DNA of 5,285 nucleotides from Fischerella sp. (GTDB lineage Bacteria; Cyanobacteriota; Cyanobacteriia; Cyanobacteriales; Nostocaceae). Shown one piece after another: positions 5,106 to 5,285 of this stretch (positions are counted from its first letter, which is position 1; every line of letters starts with the position of its first letter). The translations under genes and the position numbers were made by a program. Location of the stretch: the NCBI GenBank assembly GCA_026419705.1, contig JANZYY010000398.1:1-5285 (forward strand), given 5' to 3'. Under the pieces are notes generated by a model, which was not told the origin of the DNA, searched no databases, and was given only the letters and a program-made list of their open reading frames with translations.

Positions 5106-5225
5106 ATGAACACAAATACAACTCCAAACGTAGCTAGTATATATGGGAAGTGTAGTTCCCCTACAGAAACAAATGCCGATCGAGCATTAGAACCAGCAAA
5201 TTTATACTGTTTCTCCAAAAAATGA
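5106..5225 (+). CDS. Possible small ORF of 39 codons, function unknown
   Basis: An ATG immediately preceded by an in-frame TAG opens a 39-codon frame beginning MNTNTTPNVASIYGK and ending NLYCFSKK, with two cysteines (16 and 35), a central CSSPTETNADRALEP stretch and a basic end. I do not recognise it. It has no signal peptide or membrane segment. No Shine-Dalgarno sequence is visible before the ATG (the upstream bases are CTATTTTAG), which argues against it, although cyanobacterial genes often lack one. The composition is not repeat-like, and a TATATT -10-like hexamer lies about 70 bases upstream. A chance ORF in AT-rich DNA is the main alternative. Confidence 0.25.
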   Translation: MNTNTTPNVASIYGKCSSPTETNADRALEPANLYCFSKK

Positions 5226-5244
5226 CTACAAATGTTCTTGGTTG

Positions 5245-5270
5245 GTAGTGAGTACTTAAGTACTCACTAC
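5245..5270. repeat. Perfect 26-bp palindrome
   Basis: GTAGTGAGTACTT (5245-5257) is followed directly by its exact reverse complement AAGTACTCACTAC (5258-5270). Beyond one mismatched pair the symmetry continues for three more pairs (5241-5243 with 5272-5274). From memory, similar palindromes of the type GTAGTGAGGACTT/AAGTCCTCACTAC are dispersed in Nostoc-like genomes. There is no T-tract, so a terminator role is not favoured. It could be a mobile palindromic repeat or a protein-binding site. Confidence 0.8.
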
Positions 5271-5285
5271 GAACTATGTGTAGTT

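Larger units (their letters stand above)
4821..5285. other. AT-rich gene-free stretch upstream of the rhomboid gene
   Basis: No recognisable gene lies here. The rhomboid promoter must be in the left part; TATATT on the minus strand (4851-4856) is a possible -10 but lacks a convincing -35. Inverted repeats include CACATATGTG (4902-4911), GTGAAAT/ATTTCAC (4909-4915 and 4926-4932), TCAATATTGA (4982-4991), GATTTTT/AAAAATC (5005-5011 and 5016-5022), TTCAGA/TCTGAA (5050-5055 and 5060-5065) and a 26-bp palindrome at 5245-5270. A plus-strand -10-like TATATT lies at 5031-5036. A possible 39-codon ORF occupies 5106-5225. Confidence 0.6.

Noticed and set aside
5245..5285. Terminator for the possible 39-codon ORF
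   Set aside because: The palindrome is followed by GAACTATGTG with no T-tract, and it has no loop. It fits a dispersed repeat better.

Overview
This window is chromosomal DNA of a cyanobacterium, most likely a filamentous, heterocyst-forming type (Nostoc/Calothrix-like). The evidence is the C-terminus of a photosynthetic-type GAPDH (Gap2), a lumenal cyclophilin of the TLP40/CYP38 type, two HIP1 octamers (GCGATCGC), and tandem heptanucleotide repeats in several intergenic gaps, a habit of this lineage. All genes look like ordinary housekeeping genes. I see no transposase, phage gene, CRISPR array, tRNA or rRNA.

Layout, left to right. The 3' end of gap2 (+) enters from the left edge and converges on thiL (-), with a gap made almost wholly of TTAGTAG heptads and a hairpin. 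Upstream of thiL on the same strand lies a secreted cyclophilin-like peptidyl-prolyl isomerase homologue (-), separated by a second TTAGTAG array. A gene-free divergent region of about 425 bases follows. On the plus strand come ybaB/ebfC and a low-molecular-weight protein tyrosine phosphatase, probably co-transcribed across a 66-base gap that itself contains a heptad-repeat hairpin. The phosphatase converges on a rhomboid intramembrane protease (-), with a strong GC-rich hairpin between them. The last 465 bases have no recognised gene. They hold AT-rich promoter-like sequence, several inverted repeats, one possible 39-codon ORF and a perfect 26-bp palindrome.

The genes do not form one pathway. 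Gap2 is a Calvin-cycle enzyme, ThiL makes the thiamine diphosphate that transketolase needs, the CYP38-like protein is expected to act in photosystem II assembly in the thylakoid lumen, YbaB is a nucleoid-associated DNA-binding protein, and the phosphatase and rhomboid are regulatory or quality-control enzymes.

The most notable feature is non-coding: four separate heptad-period repeat tracts in 5.3 kb. They supply or overlap functional signals: the thiL stop codon, a spurious upstream ATG for the cyclophilin, and the ribosome binding region of the phosphatase. The cyclophilin also has a substituted active site. I found no convincing new biological system. The 39-codon ORF and the palindromes at the right end are the least explained parts.
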